From: Pseudomonadota bacterium
GTDB lineage: Bacteria; Pseudomonadota; Alphaproteobacteria; Rhizobiales; Hyphomicrobiaceae
NCBI GenBank assembly: GCA_023430315.1
Contig: JAEZAW010000198.1
Coordinates: forward strand, 1-31,887
Length of the DNA: 31,887 nt
Direction: 5' to 3'
Below the pieces are notes generated by a model. It saw nothing but the letters and a program-made list of their open reading frames with translations. It did no database searches and was not told the origin of the DNA. The position numbers and the translations under genes are program-made. Every line of letters starts with the position of its first letter. Within the stretch, counting starts at the first letter, position 1. Positions 31,008 to 31,887 of this stretch are shown piece by piece.

Positions 31008-31887
31008 ATGGCAACCAAGAAGACCAAGTCATCGGCCGACGGCTCCAACCTCTCGTTCTGGGGCTGGCGCCGCGAGAACGGCCGCGTCGGCGTGCGCAAT
31101 CACGTCATTATCCTCCCGCTCGATGATCTGTCGAACGCCGCCTGCGAGGCGGTCGCGAACAACATCAAGGGTACGATGGCGCTGCCGCATCACTACGGGC
31201 GCCTGCAGTTCGGCGAGGATCTCGAGCTGCACTTCCGCACGCTCATCGGCACCGGCTCGAACCCGAACGTCGCCGCCGTCGTCGTGATCGGCATCGAGGA
31301 CGGCTGGACGGATCGCGTGGTGAAGGGCATTGCCAAGACCGGCAAGCCCGTCGTCGGCTTCGGCATCGAGGGCCACGGCGACATCGCGACGATCGCCAAG
31401 GCTTCCTACAAGGCCAAGGAGTTCGTGCAGTGGGCCTCCGAGCTCAAGCGCGAGGAGTGCGACATCTCCGAGCTCTGGGTCTCGACCAAGTGCGGCGAGA
31501 GCGACACGACGACGGGCCTCGGCTCGTGCCCGACGGTCGGCAACATGTACGACAAGCTCATTCCGAAGGGCATCTACGGCGTCTTCGGCGAAACGAGCGA
31601 GATCACGGGTGCCGAGCACATCTGCGTCAAGCGCGCCGCGACGCCGGAGATCGGCGAGAAGTGGATGAAGACCTTCAAGGCCTATCAGGACGACGTCATC
31701 GAGGCCAACAAGGTCGATGACCTCTCCGAGAGCCAGCCGACCAAGGGCAACATCGCGGGCGGTCTTTCCTCCATCGAGGAGAAGGCGCTCGGCAATCTCG
31801 AGAAGATCGGCCGCGTCAGCAAGTTCATCGACGTGCTGAAGCCGGCCGAGGCGCCGGCTGTCGGCCCCGGCCTCTACTACATGGACA
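31008..31887 (+). CDS. UxaA-family dehydratase large subunit, 3' end missing
   Basis: First 293 residues of the large subunit of a split altronate/galactarate dehydratase-type lyase; the frame is still open at the window edge. The family start is clear: FWGWRRENGRVGVRNHVIIL, then CEAVANNIKGTMALPHHYGR, NPNVAAVVVIGIEDGW and STKCGESDTTTGLGSCPTVG. The Cys residues in KCGES and GSCPT belong to the conserved metal-site region. Later GVFGETSEITGAEHI is also a family hallmark. ATG at 31008 with TAGGAGA ahead. Probably one transcription unit with the SAF subunit, under the GntR regulator. Confidence 0.88.
   Translation, partial: MATKKTKSSADGSNLSFWGWRRENGRVGVRNHVIILPLDDLSNAACEAVANNIKGTMALPHHYGRLQFGEDLELHFRTLIGTGSNPNVAAVVVIGIEDGWTDRVVKGIAKTGKPVVGFGIEGHGDIATIAKASYKAKEFVQWASELKREECDISELWVSTKCGESDTTTGLGSCPTVGNMYDKLIPKGIYGVFGETSEITGAEHICVKRAATPEIGEKWMKTFKAYQDDVIEANKVDDLSESQPTKGNIAGGLSSIEEKALGNLEKIGRVSKFIDVLKPAEAPAVGPGLYYMD

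Overview
The window looks like a chromosomal segment of a high-GC alphaproteobacterium, most likely of the order Hyphomicrobiales. The pointers are a DUF1236 protein, CHASE2-cyclase/FecR and stand-alone cyclic-nucleotide-binding proteins, a bifunctional FadJ-type beta-oxidation enzyme and a candidate CtrA box. This placement is inferred from gene content, not from a marker gene. No insertion sequence, phage gene, CRISPR array or rRNA was seen.

Layout. 1-3277: 3' part of a FadJ-type enzyme converging on an NSS/SLC6 sodium symporter. 3553-3629: tRNA-Arg(UCU). 3751-10199 (minus strand): a carbohydrate/glycerophosphate-type ABC importer (ATPase, two permeases, binding protein), followed by two tandem GpdQ/CpdA-like metallophosphoesterases and a small cNMP-binding protein, with a divergent LysR regulator (10337-11209). 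This reads as a scavenging unit for a phosphodiester or phosphorylated solute. 11223-16489 (minus): a TPR/SPINDLY-type O-GlcNAc transferase lying downstream of a 1007-residue Ser/Thr-rich protein. That protein is built almost entirely of octapeptides arranged in 136-residue (408-bp) super-repeats.

16993-20834: a CHASE2 adenylate cyclase (minus), a divergent secreted FecR-domain protein and a membrane-anchored cNMP-binding protein; together a plausible envelope-sensing cAMP module. 20880-22864: a DUF1236 secreted protein and a TenA aminopyrimidine hydrolase. 22869-29736 (minus): a compact run of enoyl-CoA hydratase, HMG-CoA-lyase-like protein, acyl-CoA dehydrogenase, ketopantoate-reductase-like protein, a 104-residue unknown, phosphonoacetate hydrolase PhnA and a GT87 membrane glycosyltransferase. 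29859-31887: a GntR/HutC regulator divergent from a split UxaA-family dehydratase, with a perfect 18-bp palindrome between them.

The strongest candidate for something undescribed is the octapeptide super-repeat protein with its neighbouring O-GlcNAc transferase. The enzyme family glycosylates Ser/Thr, and the adjacent protein presents roughly two Ser/Thr per octad in a regular array, so an enzyme-substrate cassette is a natural hypothesis. The pairing itself is inference; the repeat architecture and the OGT motifs are visible in the sequence.
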